Below, piece by piece: positions 1-7,136 of a stretch of DNA of 24,787 nt; within the stretch, counting starts at the first letter, position 1; each line of letters starts with the position of its first letter. The translations under genes and the position numbers were made by a program. The stretch is taken from assembly GCA_018712515.1 (NCBI GenBank), contig DVGW01000014.1:1-24787 (forward strand). The letters run 5' to 3'. This DNA is from Aphodovivens avicola. Lineage in GTDB: Bacteria > Actinomycetota > Coriobacteriia > Coriobacteriales > Eggerthellaceae. The notes below the pieces were generated by a model. It searched no databases and was not told the origin of the DNA. It saw only the letters and a list, made by a program, of their open reading frames with translations.

Positions 1-1341
1 CTCGCCGGCGATGCGCTCGGCGGTGCGGCCGCGCAAGGCAAGCGGCAAAACCTCGGCCTCGCGCTTTGACAGGGCCGCGTCCTCAGTGATCCGACGGCAT
101 GCCTCGTCGAACGCGTCGATGCCGCCCGCGATGGCGGTCAGCTCGATGTAGTCGCGCTCGGTGAACAGGAACAGGTAGGCGAACAGCGACGCCAATCCCG
201 CGCAGGCGGCGACCGCATAGGGCTGCGCGGCGCCCGGCTGCACGAGCTCGATCGCGTTGCCGAGGGCGATGCCGACGACCTCGCCCGCATACAGCGCGAA
301 GAAGCCGCGGGCGAACGAGACGGCGGCGTCCTTGCCCGACGCGCGGGCGATCGCGAGGAACATCGTCATGAGCACGCAGGTCAGGCCGAGGTATCCCGCA
401 AGGACGATGGACTGGCCGGTGACGCCGAACGCGCCGAGCACGGGGACGAACAGGTAGCCCGCCATCGTGAGCAGCAGCGCCAAGCGGTAGACGCCGGCGA
501 GCGATCCGCCGTCCGCATCCGCGCCCTCCCGCTCGCCGAAGCCCATCGTGGCGAGCAGCTGCGCCGCGGCGACGCAAAACAGGATCAAGATGAGAAGCGT
601 CACCGGAAACGTCGGCGTCGCCGCCATGCCGGGCTCGGACGAGAAGACCTCCATGAAGCCCCCCGCCAATCCGAACAGGGCGCATCCGGCCACCACGCGG
701 ATCGACAGGCGCGCCGCCGCCGCGCGCTCCTCGGACGAGGCGAGCAGCGTCGCAAGCGAGAGCGGGCGCTCGGAGCCGTCGTCGCGCGGCGCCGCCGGCT
801 CCGCCTGCGGGGTCAGCGAGCGCAGCGCCCAGGCGCTGCCGATGGGCAGGAGCTTGAGCACCTCGATCAGCCCGGGAACGGGGATGGCGGAGAGGGCGAG
901 GCCTGCCGCAGCGCCGAGGGCCGTCGCCAGGAGCACCTCGCGCGAGCCGCCGAAGCGCGGGCATTCCACGAGCGCGCGCCCCCAGGCGCACAGCAAAAAT
1001 CCGGACGGGAGGCCCACCAACGCCCCTTCCGCGGCGACCTCGGCAATTCCGGCGTTGAGCGGAAGCGTCACCAGCAGCGACCCGATGACGAGCAGGACCG
1101 CGTACCAGCCCACAAGCGTGGGCGCGAGCAGCGCGCTGCGCGCGCGGGACGAGGCGACGCGGACGACGGCGAACGCGACCGCCATGAAGACGAACGTGAG
1201 CAAAAGGTCGATGCGCTCGATCGGCGCGCCGGCGACCTCGACGGCGCGGTTGCTTCCCAGATAGAACAGCGCGTAGAGGAAGCCCTGCTGGCAAGCGAAA
1301 CCCGCGACCGCGCGCGCGGATATCCCGTCGAACAGGCCCAT
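1..1341 (-). CDS. LuxR-family regulator with polytopic membrane N-terminus (partial)
   Basis: The reading frame is open from an ATG at 1341 to the window edge, giving 447 codons without the end of the gene. Residues 1 to about 410 form many hydrophobic segments (I estimate about 12) broken by short charged loops. The last visible residues, LSKREAEVLPLALRGRTAERIAGE in two blocks, match the start of a LuxR (GerE-type) helix-turn-helix, so the DNA-binding domain is C-terminal and cut by the edge. The start has a GGGGGAGG ribosome-binding site just upstream. Single-chain membrane-sensor LuxR proteins of this layout are strongly expanded in Eggerthella-like Coriobacteriia and often sit next to the genes they control; the target here may lie outside the window. 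The signal sensed cannot be read from sequence. The family call is secure; the role is inferred. Confidence 0.85.
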   Translation of the reverse strand, partial: MGLFDGISARAVAGFACQQGFLYALFYLGSNRAVEVAGAPIERIDLLLTFVFMAVAFAVVRVASSRARSALLAPTLVGWYAVLLVIGSLLVTLPLNAGIAEVAAEGALVGLPSGFLLCAWGRALVECPRFGGSREVLLATALGAAAGLALSAIPVPGLIEVLKLLPIGSAWALRSLTPQAEPAAPRDDGSERPLSLATLLASSEERAAAARLSIRVVAGCALFGLAGGFMEVFSSEPGMAATPTFPVTLLILILFCVAAAQLLATMGFGEREGADADGGSLAGVYRLALLLTMAGYLFVPVLGAFGVTGQSIVLAGYLGLTCVLMTMFLAIARASGKDAAVSFARGFFALYAGEVVGIALGNAIELVQPGAAQPYAVAACAGLASLFAYLFLFTERDYIELTAIAGGIDAFDEACRRITEDAALSKREAEVLPLALRGRTAERIAGE

Positions 1342-1429
1342 GCCCTCCCCCTTCGCTTGATAGACGTATGTGCGCGTTCCATGATAGCCGACATGCCCCG
1401 CCGGCGCAGCCGCGACCGCCAATCGCCCG

Positions 1430-1462
1430 AAAACGCGCAACGCCCGCATAAGCGGGCGTTGC
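1430..1462 (-). terminator. Intrinsic terminator of tatA
   Basis: A perfect 11-bp stem (GCAACGCCCGC, loop of 4, positions 1437-1462) is followed on the minus strand, after GCG, by TTTT at 1430-1433. It lies 60 bp beyond the tatA stop and upstream of the LuxR gene start, so it separates the two transcription units. Confidence 0.8.
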
Positions 1463-1521
1463 AGCTGAGGAAGGAATCCGATCCGATGGTGCGCCGAGCG
1501 CGCCGAGCGCAGAGGATCGAT

Positions 1522-1812
1522 TTATGCCTTGGTGGTGACGCGGCGCGTGACCTTCTTCTTCTGGGGCGCGGGCTCCTCTTCGGCGGCCTCCTCGATGGCG
1601 GCGACGGGCTGGACCTCCTCGGCGGCCTCCTCCTTGGCATCCGCGAAACCCTCTTCGGCCTCGGCCTTGGCGCCGCCTACGCCCTCGCGCAGGTTCTTGA
1701 CGGTCTTGCCCAGCGCGCTGCCGAGCTTAGGAAGGTTCTTCGGGCCGAAGATCAGCAGGATGACCGCAAGGATGATGAGCAGTTCGGGAACCCCCATGCC
1801 GAGGATTTTCAT
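1522..1812 (-). CDS. tatA: Twin-arginine translocase subunit TatA/E
   Basis: A 96-residue protein with one N-terminal membrane helix (about residues 7-22, GVPELLIILAVILLIFGPKN). It is followed by the family hallmark FGPKNLPKLG hinge, an amphipathic helix (about 26-45) and an acidic, alanine-rich tail ending in a basic KKKVTRRV patch. TatA multimerises in the cytoplasmic membrane to form the pore that exports folded proteins recruited by TatC or TatBC. No tatC is next to it, so the partner must be elsewhere. The ATG at 1812 has a strong AAGGAGG Shine-Dalgarno 6 nt upstream. The gene is monocistronic, with its own terminator downstream. TatA, TatB and TatE are hard to separate by sequence alone, but length and the short tail favour TatA/E. 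Confidence 0.93.
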   Translation of the reverse strand: MKILGMGVPELLIILAVILLIFGPKNLPKLGSALGKTVKNLREGVGGAKAEAEEGFADAKEEAAEEVQPVAAIEEAAEEEPAPQKKKVTRRVTTKA

Positions 1813-2188
1813 TCGTGCCTCCTTAGAGCGCCTCTCGTGTTTTCGATGCGCCGATCATGGACGATTTCGACATCGGGCGCCATCGCGCAAAGTGATGATT
1901 TGTTTGCCAGAGTCCGGATGATGTTGTAAGGCAAATTGAGTATTCGTCATATAGCCAGGTGAATGTTATTCTCAGTTGGACCCTATCTCCTCTAAGATGC
2001 AGACTTCAACGTGCGTTTGTATGAAGAAATCGCGGAGCGCCTCTGATTAACCCGTGGGATGGGTGTGGCGAAACGCTGTTCAAAACATCGGATCCGGATG
2101 ATCGCGCGCCTCCGCTGATAGGCTTTTCATCAAGGTCGCGTCAATCGAACCACCCAACTGCACCCGTGCGACCGGAAAGGATAGGCCC
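1813..2188. other. Divergent intergenic region between tatA and the secreted C39-like gene
   Basis: This 376-bp gap must hold the tatA promoter (minus strand) and the promoter of the gene at 2189 (plus strand). It is AT-richer than its surroundings between about 1890 and 2030, as expected for promoters, but I find no well-spaced -35/-10 pair. I see no riboswitch, tRNA or small ORF with a ribosome-binding site. Confidence 0.5.
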
Positions 2189-2860
2189 TTGCAGTCTACC
2201 CGCACCGCTTTCCCCGCGCGCATCGCGCGCGCCGCCGCGGCCGTCGCCCTCGCACTGTCGCTGCTCGCCGTGCCCGCCTCCCCCGCTTACGCCGACGACG
2301 GTTCGACCACCGGCGCCGCGTCCGCGCTCTCCGACGTCGCAACGCGCATCCAGCAGGCGGGCGACGCCGCCAAGCAGCGAGCCGACGAGCTCTCCCTGCG
2401 CGTCAACCGCACGCTTTCCTACGATCCCGCGCTGATCACCGCCATCGGCAGCCAGGGATCCACCGGTCATTGGATCTGCTGTCCGGGATTCTCCTGCGCC
2501 TACGGCGACGCCATCATCCACGGCGTCGCGAACTCGCACGCCGCCTACGGCTGCGGATGCTGCACGTGGCCGGGCTGGGGCGGCGGCAACTCGTCCTTCC
2601 GAACGCTTGGAACCGACCAGGCGCTGCTGCGCGAGGCGTACGAGAACATCTCGGCCGGAAAGCCGACCGTCGTCCATGTCGCCGGAGCCGCCGGCGAGCA
2701 CTGGATCTGCTTGATGGGGTATCGCGATGTGCAGGACCCCGACAACCTGACCCTCGGCAACTTCATCGCGCTCGACCCCGTCGACGGCGCGCAGATCGTC
2801 GCAAGCGAACGCTACTCCCTGTACGGGGACGCCTGCGAGCACGTGAGCGACGCGCTCTGA
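2189..2860 (+). CDS. Secreted papain-fold (peptidase C39-like) protein
   Basis: A 223-residue protein starting at TTG 2189, preceded by GGAAAGGA about 8 nt upstream. Residues 1-35 are a classical Sec signal peptide: Arg-containing n-region, Ala/Leu core, AYA|DD cleavage site. A short, probably helical linker (about 45-75) follows, then a domain with candidate papain-like catalytic residues: Gln89, Cys103 (in SCAYGDA), His171 (in GEHWI) and Asp196 (in ALDPVDG). This order matches bacterial peptidase_C39_2-type domains. The Cys103 region is unusually cysteine-rich (ICC, GCGCC), suggesting disulphides or metal binding outside the cell. The gene stands alone between tatA (divergent) and a long empty region. 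It could be a cell-wall or peptide hydrolase; the substrate is unknown. Signal peptide is certain, fold likely, activity inferred. Confidence 0.75.
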   Translation: MQSTRTAFPARIARAAAAVALALSLLAVPASPAYADDGSTTGAASALSDVATRIQQAGDAAKQRADELSLRVNRTLSYDPALITAIGSQGSTGHWICCPGFSCAYGDAIIHGVANSHAAYGCGCCTWPGWGGGNSSFRTLGTDQALLREAYENISAGKPTVVHVAGAAGEHWICLMGYRDVQDPDNLTLGNFIALDPVDGAQIVASERYSLYGDACEHVSDAL

Positions 2861-2923
2861 TCGCGCATCCTCGGCGCGCACCCGCGTAAGATAGGTCCGC
2901 GTACGACCGTCAAAAACCGAACC

Positions 2924-2974
2924 GCCTCCCCCCTTTTGGACAAAGCGACACCAGTCCAGAGATGGGAGGCTTTT
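2924..2974 (+). terminator. Candidate terminator hairpin downstream of the C39-like gene
   Basis: GCCTCCC (2924-2930) pairs with GGGAGGC (2964-2970), and inside it TGGAC (2937-2941) pairs with GTCCA (2954-2958). The outer stem is followed at once by TTTT (2971-2974). The element lies 64 bp after the stop. The 6x5 internal loop is larger than in a typical terminator, so a structured 3' UTR is an alternative. Confidence 0.5.
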
Positions 2975-3495
2975 CCATGTGCTTCATTCACGATTGGGGC
3001 TACAGGATAAAATGCGTATCCGTTTGAAAACTTCCCCCCCCCGACTCCCCGATCCGGGATTCGGGTCCGGCAGTCCACTTTCGGGGGATATTGCATAGAG
3101 GGAGGCGGTCCGCGAGGTTACGCTTGGCTCGACAGGCCAGACCGACCTGGGCAAACAGACCCGCCCAGCTCGGTCATTGCGCGCTGTCTTCTGAATCAGG
3201 CCGCTCAAGACGCTCTCATCTATGCAAAACGCACGATTTTTGGAGTAGCAAGGTGATAATCGCGTTCGGGCAGCCATGCGCACGCGATCGCCGCTGTCGG
3301 CGCGGCATCGCCGCCGAAGGCAAACGTCGCGGCCGTGCGGCAGCGCAACGCGAACGGACGCTAGCGTCGATGCCTTGAAATCGGACAAGCTTATCGTCCT
3401 ATGCCCCCACGATTGCAACGCGAGCGTTCGATCGGAGAGCCCGGAACCGAAGCCTTCGCCGAGCGCCGAGGCGCGTGGACGCCGAAGAATGCGGG
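2975..3495. other. Long intergenic region with no convincing gene
   Basis: About 520 bp between the C39-like gene and the convergent end of ribF. Open frames here are arginine-rich shadows without ribosome-binding sites. A run of nine C (3034-3042) and a short GATCCGGGATTCGGGTCCGG-like repeat (about 3051-3070) are the only simple-sequence features. No terminator with a U-tract could be found for ribF on the minus strand. I recognise no tRNA or known RNA. Confidence 0.5.
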
Positions 3496-4416
3496 CTAGA
3501 GGTTGTCCCTCACCCACTGGATGTTGCCCATCACCGTCGCGATGAGCTCGTCGATGTCGTCGAACTTGCGCATGGGGCGCAGCCACGCGACGAACTCGAG
3601 CTCCACCTCCTCGCCGTAGAGGTCCCCTTCGAAGTCGAGCAGGTGCGCTTCGCAGGTCGCCGTTGCGCGGTCGGCGAACGTCGCGGCGACGCCGACGTTG
3701 ACCGCCGCCTTGTACCGAGTGCCCCCGACGAGCGCGTAGGCCGCGTACACGCCGTCGCCCAGGACGCGCAGCATGTCCGCAACCACGAGGTTCGCCGTGC
3801 GGAACCCCATGTCGGCGCCCTCCCCGCGGCCCGCGAGCACGGTCCCGCAAAGGGAGTAGCGCCTCCCCAGAAGCCGGTTTGCGTCCTCGATGCGCCCGTC
3901 CTCGAGAAGCAGGCGGATCCGCGTCGCGGTGATGGGCGCGCCCTCCATCTCGAATAGCTCGTGGGAGCGGACCTCCATGCCATGCGCGCCGCCCCACCGC
4001 CGCAGATCCGCGACGGTGCCCGCGGCACGGGCGCCGAACCTCAGATCGCACCCGACGTGCACCGCCGCCGGCACGCTGCTCTCGAACGTGGCGTTAAGGA
4101 AGGCGTCCGGGGAAGATCCCGCAAGCTCAGCGGTGAAGGGAAGGATGGCGACGGCGTCGGCAAGCCCCGACAGCTCGGCGATGCGCGCCTCGTTGGACAT
4201 GAGCTTTTTCAGGCGTTCGGGATGGAATCGCTCGTCCGGATCGATGTCGAAGGTGATGACGACGAAGCGGCCGCCGAGGCGCCGCGCCTGTTCGCGCGCG
4301 CGGTCGAGCAGGAAGCGGTGCCCGCGGTGGACGCCGTCGAACACGCCGAAGGCGCAGCTGGCGCCCGCGAACAGATCGTCGGGGGCGTCGATGCCGACCC
4401 TATATGCAGCTGCCAC
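3496..4416 (-). CDS. ribF: Bifunctional riboflavin kinase / FMN adenylyltransferase
   Basis: A 306-residue protein that makes FMN and then FAD from riboflavin and ATP in the cytoplasm. The N-terminal FAD-synthetase half shows the nucleotidyltransferase motif GVFDGVHRGH (24-33), VGCDLRFG (121-128) and ITATRIR (162-168). The C-terminal riboflavin-kinase half has GFRTAN (204-209), VGVAATF and the terminal helix beginning KFDDIDEL. Both kinase motifs depart from the usual GxPTAN and NPTF: the prolines are replaced (see findings). The GTG start at 4416 has AAAGGAG 6 nt upstream and lies inside the last codons of truB (17-nt overlap), so translation is probably coupled. An upstream extension of the open frame runs inside truB in the wrong frame and is not real. 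This is the last gene of the rimP operon. Confidence 0.93.
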   Translation of the reverse strand: MAAAYRVGIDAPDDLFAGASCAFGVFDGVHRGHRFLLDRAREQARRLGGRFVVITFDIDPDERFHPERLKKLMSNEARIAELSGLADAVAILPFTAELAGSSPDAFLNATFESSVPAAVHVGCDLRFGARAAGTVADLRRWGGAHGMEVRSHELFEMEGAPITATRIRLLLEDGRIEDANRLLGRRYSLCGTVLAGRGEGADMGFRTANLVVADMLRVLGDGVYAAYALVGGTRYKAAVNVGVAATFADRATATCEAHLLDFEGDLYGEEVELEFVAWLRPMRKFDDIDELIATVMGNIQWVRDNL

Positions 4417-5458
4417 GGGACACTCCTTTCTGGAACACGCACGCGACGCTCCAGACGTTCTTCGAAGCGTCGAACGCGTACAGCGCGGCGAGCTTGTTCT
4501 CGACAATGACCGACACGATCTCGCCATCCTCCGGCGCCTCGCAGCTCTCGCGCACGCCCGCCGTGCACGCGCACAGTTCCAGCGCCGTGGAGGTCCTGCG
4601 GCGGACGAAAAGCTCGAGCTCATCGGCCCGCAGCCGCGCCCCGTTGGCGATGCGCGCCGCCAGCGGCCCGTCGGCGAAGGCGAACCGGAAGCCCAGCAGT
4701 TTGACCGGATCCAACGCCGCCGCCTCGCGCTCGACGGCAAGCGTCTCGAGCGACACGCACTCGTCGATCGAGAGCGATCCCGCCACGGTGCGCCGCAGCG
4801 CGGCGACGTGCGCGTGGCATCCGAGGGCGACGCCGGCATCTCTTGCCAACGATCTGATATAGGTGCCCTTCGAGACGCGGAATTCCACATCCCACCAGGG
4901 AAGATCGACGATGGTCCGCTCACCTCCCCCTTCGGGGACGGCTTCGCCGGGCAGCGCATAGCCCCGCCCGATCCCGATGAGGCGCGCGTCGATCACCTCG
5001 ATGTCTCGCGGCGTCAAGTCGATGATCGACCCCTGCCGCGCGGCCTCGTAGGCCTTCTTGCCGTTCACCTTGATCGCGGAATACGCCGGGGGGAGCTGCT
5101 TGCGCTTACCGACCTGCTGCGCGACGAACAGCTCGGCGAACGCGCGATCCTCGAGCTGCGCGGGTACGTCGCCACGCCGCAGGATCTCGCCCTCGGCGTC
5201 GTCGGTCGTCGTCCCGATGCCGAACGCGATGCGCACCAGGTAGGTTTTGTCATGGCCGGTCAGATAGGGGTCGAGCCGGGTCGCGGGCCCCACGCAGACC
5301 GGAAGGACGCCCTCGGCCATGGGGTCGAGCGTGCCGGTGTGGCCGACGCGGCGCTCGCCGAACACGCGGCGCACGCGGTTGACCACGTCGTGGGAGCTCA
5401 TCCCCGCCGGCTTGTCGATGCCGACGACCAGGCAGTAATCGGTCGATCCGCGCTTCAC
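4400..5458 (-). CDS. truB: tRNA pseudouridine(55) synthase
   Basis: A 352-residue protein that isomerises U55 in the T-loop of tRNAs. The catalytic aspartate is D45 in GHTGTLDPMAEGVLPV. Other family blocks are IDKPAGMSSHDVV at the N-terminus, QLPPAYSAIKVNGKKAYEAAR in the middle and SKGTYIRSLARDAG. The C-terminal ~90 residues form a PUA-like region. GTG 5458 was chosen because it overlaps the nrnA stop as GTGA and has GGGAGG 9 nt upstream; an ORF reaching further upstream would run through nrnA in another frame. The truB-ribF pairing at the end of the rimP-nusA-infB-rbfA operon is very common in Gram-positive bacteria and supports both calls. Confidence 0.95.
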   Translation of the reverse strand: MKRGSTDYCLVVGIDKPAGMSSHDVVNRVRRVFGERRVGHTGTLDPMAEGVLPVCVGPATRLDPYLTGHDKTYLVRIAFGIGTTTDDAEGEILRRGDVPAQLEDRAFAELFVAQQVGKRKQLPPAYSAIKVNGKKAYEAARQGSIIDLTPRDIEVIDARLIGIGRGYALPGEAVPEGGGERTIVDLPWWDVEFRVSKGTYIRSLARDAGVALGCHAHVAALRRTVAGSLSIDECVSLETLAVEREAAALDPVKLLGFRFAFADGPLAARIANGARLRADELELFVRRRTSTALELCACTAGVRESCEAPEDGEIVSVIVENKLAALYAFDASKNVWSVACVFQKGVSRGSCI

Positions 5459-6471
5459 CGCAGCGCGCCTCCCCCGGCCTCGCCGGACACGAGGTCGGCC
5501 ATCGCGGCGAGGACCGTTTGGACCGCCTCGCCAAGCTCCATCTCGAGCGTGAAGCCGGCAGCCGCCTTGTGCCCTCCCCCGCCGAAGCGACGGGCGAGCA
5601 CGCTCACGTCCGTATCGTCCTTGGCGCGGAGGCTGCCGCGCACGGCCTGGTCCTGCTCGCGCAGCATGCAGGCGACGCGGACGCCCTTGACGGAGCGGAG
5701 GCTGTTGATGATCGGCTCGGCGTCGGGCTTGGAGGCGCCGAGCTCCTCGAAGTCGCCGATCGAGAGCCAGCTGGCCACGGCGGCGCCGTCGTCGGTGAAG
5801 ACCATGCGCTCGATGGCGCGTGATTCGAGCTGGATGGATGCGAGTCGGCGGTTCTGGAACACCTCGCGCGCGACCAGAGCGGGATCGGCGCCCGCCGCGA
5901 CCATCTCCGAGGCGGCGACGAGGGAGGCCGCGTCGGTGTTCTGGTACTGGAAGCGCCCCGTGTCGGTGACGAGCCCCGCGTAGGCGCACGTGGCGATGGC
6001 GGCGTCGCGGCGCTCCGCCAGGTGGCCGGCAAGCTCCCAGATAAGCTGGGCGGTCGCGGCGGCGTCGGGATCGACGTACACGAGATCGGCCATCGTGGAC
6101 TCGACGGCGTGGTGGTCGATCGTCACCTTGAAGGGGGCTTTGGCGTGCAGCGCGGCGGAGTCCCCGATGCGCGCGACGGTGGGGACGTCGACGCCGATGA
6201 ACACGCCGATCGAACCGTCGAACGCGGAGGGCGAGACGATCTCGTCGAGGCCGGGCATGAACGAGAACGCCTCGTCCACGCAGCCGTCGTCCTCGGCGAG
6301 CACGCAGGTGACGCGCTTGCCGAGCGAGCGCAGCGCGTGCATCAGTGCGAGCTGCGAGCCGAGACAGTCCCCGTCGGGGCTCACATGGCCGCAGATGACG
6401 AAATCGTCGCGTTGCGCCAGCTCATCGGCGATCGCCCGCAGCGTGGTGTTCGTTTGGGGGGTGACGGCCAT
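5455..6471 (-). CDS. nrnA: DHH/DHHA1 phosphoesterase (NrnA-like)
   Basis: A 338-residue cytoplasmic phosphoesterase of the RecJ-like DHH family. NrnA homologues degrade short RNA oligonucleotides and, in many species, dephosphorylate 3'-phosphoadenosine 5'-phosphate or cleave cyclic-dinucleotide products. Metal-binding motifs are visible: HVSPDGDCLGS (His29, Asp33, Asp35), an aspartate in GVDVPT, the signature IDHH near residue 118, and DTGRFQYQNT. The DHHA1 half ends with GGGGHKAAAGF. The ATG at 6471 has GGGGAG 6 nt upstream, overlapping the rbfA stop, with only 3 nt between the genes. Its place between rbfA and truB is the usual one for nrnA in Gram-positive operons. Substrate preference cannot be told from sequence. 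Confidence 0.92.
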   Translation of the reverse strand: MAVTPQTNTTLRAIADELAQRDDFVICGHVSPDGDCLGSQLALMHALRSLGKRVTCVLAEDDGCVDEAFSFMPGLDEIVSPSAFDGSIGVFIGVDVPTVARIGDSAALHAKAPFKVTIDHHAVESTMADLVYVDPDAAATAQLIWELAGHLAERRDAAIATCAYAGLVTDTGRFQYQNTDAASLVAASEMVAAGADPALVAREVFQNRRLASIQLESRAIERMVFTDDGAAVASWLSIGDFEELGASKPDAEPIINSLRSVKGVRVACMLREQDQAVRGSLRAKDDTDVSVLARRFGGGGHKAAAGFTLEMELGEAVQTVLAAMADLVSGEAGGGALR

Positions 6472-6474
6472 CGG

Positions 6475-6882
6475 CTACTCCCCGTCTTCGGCGTCCGCGC
6501 CCTCGGCGTCGGCATCGGCATCGGAGCGCGCCGAAGCCTCGTTGCGCGGCGCGTCGGCCGCCAGGGCCGCAGCGATGCGCTCGGCCTCGTCGACGCTCTT
6601 GTCCAGATGGAAGCGCAGCTCGGGCGCGACGCGCCACGACAGCTGGCGCGCCATCAGGGAGCGGATGCGCCCCGAAGCCGCCTTGAACGCCGCGGCGACC
6701 TCGTCGTAGGAGCCGGGAGCCGCCGTGTAGAACACGTTGCAGGCGCTGCGGTCGTAGCTGACCTCGCACCCCGTGATAGTTACAAGCGACAACCGCGGAT
6801 CGGAGATCTCGAACAAAAGGATGTTGGAGATGACCTCCCGAGCCTGTCCGTTGACGCGGCGATTGGAAGAACCCTGCTTCAT
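6475..6882 (-). CDS. rbfA: 30S ribosome-binding factor A
   Basis: A 135-residue protein with the RbfA KH-like fold that binds the immature 30S subunit and helps 16S rRNA 5'-end maturation. Recognisable blocks are RRVNGQAREVISNIL, ISDPRLSLVTITGCEVSYD, AASGRIRSLMARQL and RVAPELRFHLDKSVDEAERI. The last ~25 residues are an acidic Asp/Ala/Glu tail beyond the core fold. ATG 6882 was chosen because AAAGGGG lies 6 nt upstream and the family begins with a short basic MKQGSSNRR-type leader; the frame remains open further upstream without a ribosome-binding site. Unlike the tight junctions around it, the gap to infB is 254 bp and holds a structured element, so rbfA may be partly uncoupled from infB. Confidence 0.93.
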   Translation of the reverse strand: MKQGSSNRRVNGQAREVISNILLFEISDPRLSLVTITGCEVSYDRSACNVFYTAAPGSYDEVAAAFKAASGRIRSLMARQLSWRVAPELRFHLDKSVDEAERIAAALAADAPRNEASARSDADADAEGADAEDGE

Positions 6883-6982
6883 GATGCGCCCCTTTCGAAA
6901 TGGGGATCGGTAACTAAGAAGATTATTGCACACCCAACCGATGCGGGCGAAACCCGCCCTCCATAGCACAGGTTGAGCATAA

Positions 6983-7133
6983 GTCAGCGAGAAGCCCCGT
7001 GGTGCCGGAGATCGTGGGGATCGCGAGGGCGCCGCGTACCGCCGGTACGCAAGCCCTCGGGATCGCCGCGAGATCCGGTGCCACGGGGCTTCGCAGCGTC
7101 GAGAGATTCCGCCTGCCGACAGGCAGGCGGAAT
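6983..7133 (-). repeat. Two-hairpin structured element, copy A (infB-rbfA gap)
   Basis: Read on plus-strand coordinates. Conserved flank GTCAGCGA (6983-6990). Long hairpin 6991-7092: 12-bp outer stem 6991-7002/7081-7092, then CCGGA/TCCGG, a 9x9 internal loop, GATC (7019-7022) facing GATC (7061-7064), a G-G mismatch, CGAGGGC/GCCCTCG, and an apical stem GCGTACC/GGTACGC. Conserved linker GCAGCGTCGAG (7093-7103). Perfect 12-bp hairpin with a 4-nt loop at 7106-7133. The element begins 3 nt after the infB stop. No U-tract follows either hairpin, so it is not a plain terminator. A second copy with different stem sequences but the same plan is at 15393-15542. The strand given is that of the flanking genes. 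Confidence 0.85.
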
Positions 7134-7136
7134 TCC

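Noticed and set aside
3034..3042. Run of nine C as a phase-variation tract
   Set aside because: No coding frame or promoter spacing that the tract would switch is recognisable around it.
7106..7133. Simple intrinsic terminator of infB
   Set aside because: The 12-bp stem is perfect, but no U-tract follows and the operon continues into rbfA; the hairpin is better explained as part of the two-hairpin element.
6983..7133. Integron attC site
   Set aside because: Conserved fold with variable stems after a stop codon is reminiscent of attC, but the RYYYAAC/GTTRRRY core boxes and an integrase are absent.
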